Of a stretch of 64,000 nucleotides of DNA, positions 62,683-64,000 are shown piece after piece (within the stretch, counting starts at the first letter, position 1; every line of letters begins with the position of its first letter). The translations under genes were made by a program, and so were the position numbers. Origin of the DNA: Flavobacterium branchiarum (lineage in GTDB: Bacteria; Bacteroidota; Bacteroidia; Flavobacteriales; Flavobacteriaceae); contig NZ_JAUFQQ010000005.1 of assembly GCF_030409845.1 (NCBI RefSeq), positions 310,001-374,000 of the forward strand, given 5' to 3'. Below the pieces are notes generated by a model that saw only the letters and a list, made by a program, of their open reading frames with translations, was not told where the DNA came from and did no database searches.

Positions 62683-63336
62683 ATGAAAAACAAAGCCCAA
62701 TTATTATACGCACTTACCGTATTTATCTCAGCCTCTTTTGGAATTGCAAATGCACAAAGCACTCCCGTAGGAGCCGAATTCGGAATTAAAGGAGGAGTAA
62801 ATATGTCCAATCTATATTCTGGTAATGTCGATGACAAAAATGCTACATATGGATTCAATGCTGGTTTTTACGCCGCATTTCCAATATCAGATAACATTTT
62901 CATACAGCCCGAAATACTATATACCACGAAGGGAGCTGAACTGGAATACAATAACGCCTTTGTAAGCGGAGTTGGTAAATTTAGACTGAATTATATCGAA
63001 GTTCCGTTATTGGTGAAATTCAAATTAACACAAAACTTCAATATTCATGTAGGTGGTTACGCCTCTTACTTGGTCGATGGTAAAGTAACCAACGAATCTA
63101 GCGCAGGTGGCGCATTCGATTTTGAAGAAAACGTAAGTGCCGATGACTTTAACCGATTCGATGCTGGTTTATCTGCTGGTGTTGGTGTAGATTTTGACCC
63201 GCTTAGCATCGGATTACGTTACAATTACGGATTAACAACCGTAGGAAAAGAACGTAGTTTCGCAGGAACTTCATATACTTTTCCAGATGCAAAAAACAGC
63301 AATTTAAGTTTATACGTTTCATATAAACTAAATTAA
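62683..63336 (+). CDS. Outer-membrane beta-barrel (porin-family) protein
   Basis: A 217-residue exported protein (signal peptide MKNKAQLLYALTVFISASFG). After QSTPVGAEFGIKGGVNMSNL, eight or more amphipathic strands alternate (YGFNAGFYAAFPISDNIFIQ, PEILYTTKGAEL, LNYIEVPLLVKFKLTQNFNI, VGGYASYLVDGKV, GLSAGVGVDFDPLSIGLRYN) and the chain ends NLSLYVSYKLN with a C-terminal strand. This is the small flavobacterial OmpX/PorT-like porin family. Role unknown. Confidence 0.92.
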   Translation: MKNKAQLLYALTVFISASFGIANAQSTPVGAEFGIKGGVNMSNLYSGNVDDKNATYGFNAGFYAAFPISDNIFIQPEILYTTKGAELEYNNAFVSGVGKFRLNYIEVPLLVKFKLTQNFNIHVGGYASYLVDGKVTNESSAGGAFDFEENVSADDFNRFDAGLSAGVGVDFDPLSIGLRYNYGLTTVGKERSFAGTSYTFPDAKNSNLSLYVSYKLN

Positions 63337-63427
63337 CCTTAGAAGGTCAATATACAAAAAACTTATTTCGCACTTGCTAAAAATTAAATTAAGCATTCCC
63401 CATTATTAACCCTTAAATACAAATGTC

Positions 63428-63580
63428 ATGTCAAATTTATTATACACCGTTGCCATTATTTTAGTTATACTGTGGGCCTTAGGTTTCTTTGTTTACAGCT
63501 TAGGGAGCATTATCCACATCTTATTAATCATTGCAATTATTGCAGTTCTTTTAAGATTAATTAAAGGCAGAGAAGTTTAG
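63428..63580 (+). CDS. Small lmo0937-family membrane protein
   Basis: A 50-residue frame encodes MSNLLYTVAIILVILWALGF then FVYSLGSIIHILLIIAIIAV and LLRLIKGREV. Two hydrophobic helices with a G-F-FVYSLGSIIH linker match the recalled lmo0937 (DUF5670) family, which is often stress-induced and next to YtxH genes, as here. Another ATG at 63423 is in a different frame and gives nothing. Confidence 0.85.
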   Translation: MSNLLYTVAIILVILWALGFFVYSLGSIIHILLIIAIIAVLLRLIKGREV

Positions 63581-63617
63581 AAACAAATTATTTTATTAAA
63601 CATTAAATACAAATATT

Positions 63618-63887
63618 ATGAAAACGAGTAACACCATTTTAGGAATTATTGGAGCAGCAGCTGCTGGAGCATTATTAGGAGTATTGTTTGCACCAGATAA
63701 AGGATCAAAAACGAGACAAAAAATAGCTGATAAAAGCAAAGATTATAAAGATGACTTTAAAGGTAAACTAGACCATATTGTAAGTACGATTTCTGCAAAT
63801 GGAAAAGAACTTATGGATCAAGGAAAAAACAAATACAATAGAGCAAAAGAAGAAGTTAGCGACGGAATCGAGCATGTAACTAACTAA
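63618..63887 (+). CDS. YtxH domain-containing protein
   Basis: An 89-residue protein with an N-terminal membrane helix (TILGIIGAAAAGALLGVLFA) followed at once by PDKGSKTRQKIADKSKDYKD, the YtxH signature (A-P-x-G-S-x-T-R-x-K), and a charged coil to the end. YtxH-type proteins are small stress-response membrane proteins of unknown role. It follows the lmo0937-like gene by 37 bp. Confidence 0.93.
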   Translation: MKTSNTILGIIGAAAAGALLGVLFAPDKGSKTRQKIADKSKDYKDDFKGKLDHIVSTISANGKELMDQGKNKYNRAKEEVSDGIEHVTN

Positions 63888-63925
63888 AATAATTTTGTTT
63901 TTTTTCAACATTAAAGCACCGAACT

Positions 63926-64000
63926 ATGGAAACTAAAGCATCAACAACAGATACACTTTTTGAAAAAGCAGAGAATTATACCAAAACAAGTTTTGAATTA
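63926..64000 (+). CDS. Start of a further stress-cluster gene (partial)
   Basis: An ATG at 63926 opens METKASTTDTLFEKAENYTK, TSFEL and the frame runs off the window. In Flavobacterium the gene after lmo0937-like and YtxH genes is commonly a phage-holin-family membrane protein, which begins in this way, but only 25 residues are visible. Confidence 0.6.
   Translation, partial: METKASTTDTLFEKAENYTKTSFEL

Noticed and set aside
1..64000. CRISPR arrays, tRNA or rRNA genes, insertion sequences
   Set aside because: No regular spacer array, no tRNA-like cloverleaf or rRNA core and no transposase frame was found on either strand; the repeats present are irregular and lack spacers of constant length.

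Overview
The window is AT-rich (roughly two thirds A+T by eye) and reads as a chromosomal segment of a Bacteroidota bacterium, almost certainly Flavobacterium or a close relative. The evidence is the gliding lipoprotein GldI, a type IX secretion (T9SS) sorting tail, a type III glutamine synthetase, a GH92 mannosidase, Bacteroidota-style promoters (TTTG, about 19 nt, TAnnTTTG) and a probable Flavo-1 RNA. There is no tRNA, rRNA, CRISPR array, transposase or phage structural gene.

Layout. 1-2 kb: end of a LysM protein and guaA. 2.4-2.85 kb: a decayed pyruvate-oxidase (poxB-like) gene. 2.9-8.9 kb: MFS transporter, secreted protein, cbpA-cbpM-like chaperone pair, a Hint-like protein beside a phytanoyl-CoA dioxygenase, and RidA. 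8.9-14.4 kb: ClC channel, then nrnA-gldI and two cyclophilin-FKBP fusion isomerases. 14.4-21.7 kb: GH92 mannosidase, GNAT, a SatD-family protein coupled to a small membrane protein, and purM. 21.8-27.4 kb: a complete minus-strand curli locus (csgA, csgB, csgE, csgF, csgG and a beta-propeller lipoprotein). 27.8-31.4 kb: divergent glutamine synthetases of types III and II. 32-40.5 kb: TerC, a T9SS cargo protein, esterase, a repeat field and an M13 peptidase. 40.5-44.3 kb: accessory patch with an orphan ParD-like antitoxin, two XRE regulators, a BRO-N protein and a RhuM protein. 44.4-47.8 kb: the B12-dependent fused mutase icmF. 48.5-58.5 kb: DUF4197 protein, purU, catalase, a BtuF-like binding protein, pyrF, an OmpA/TSP3 protein and Dps. 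58.9-61.7 kb: AraC regulator, response regulator and CHASE3 histidine kinase. 61.8-64 kb: a stress/envelope cluster (DUF4142, beta-barrel, lmo0937-like, YtxH, and a gene cut by the window end).

The most unusual structure is at icmF. Its 3' end, with stop codon and terminator, is repeated behind the RhuM gene, and a shorter third piece lies behind the BRO-N gene. The icmF terminus therefore looks like a site where single-gene modules have been added at least twice. Other points of interest are the Hint-like/PhyH pair, the SatD/membrane pair, a CsgH-CsgE fusion with a hairpin after csgA, C-run motifs between the two glutamine synthetases, and a family of word-like intergenic repeats that recurs across the window.

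All calls come from reading the sequence and recalled family knowledge. No database search was run. Residue positions are approximate unless tied to a motif.
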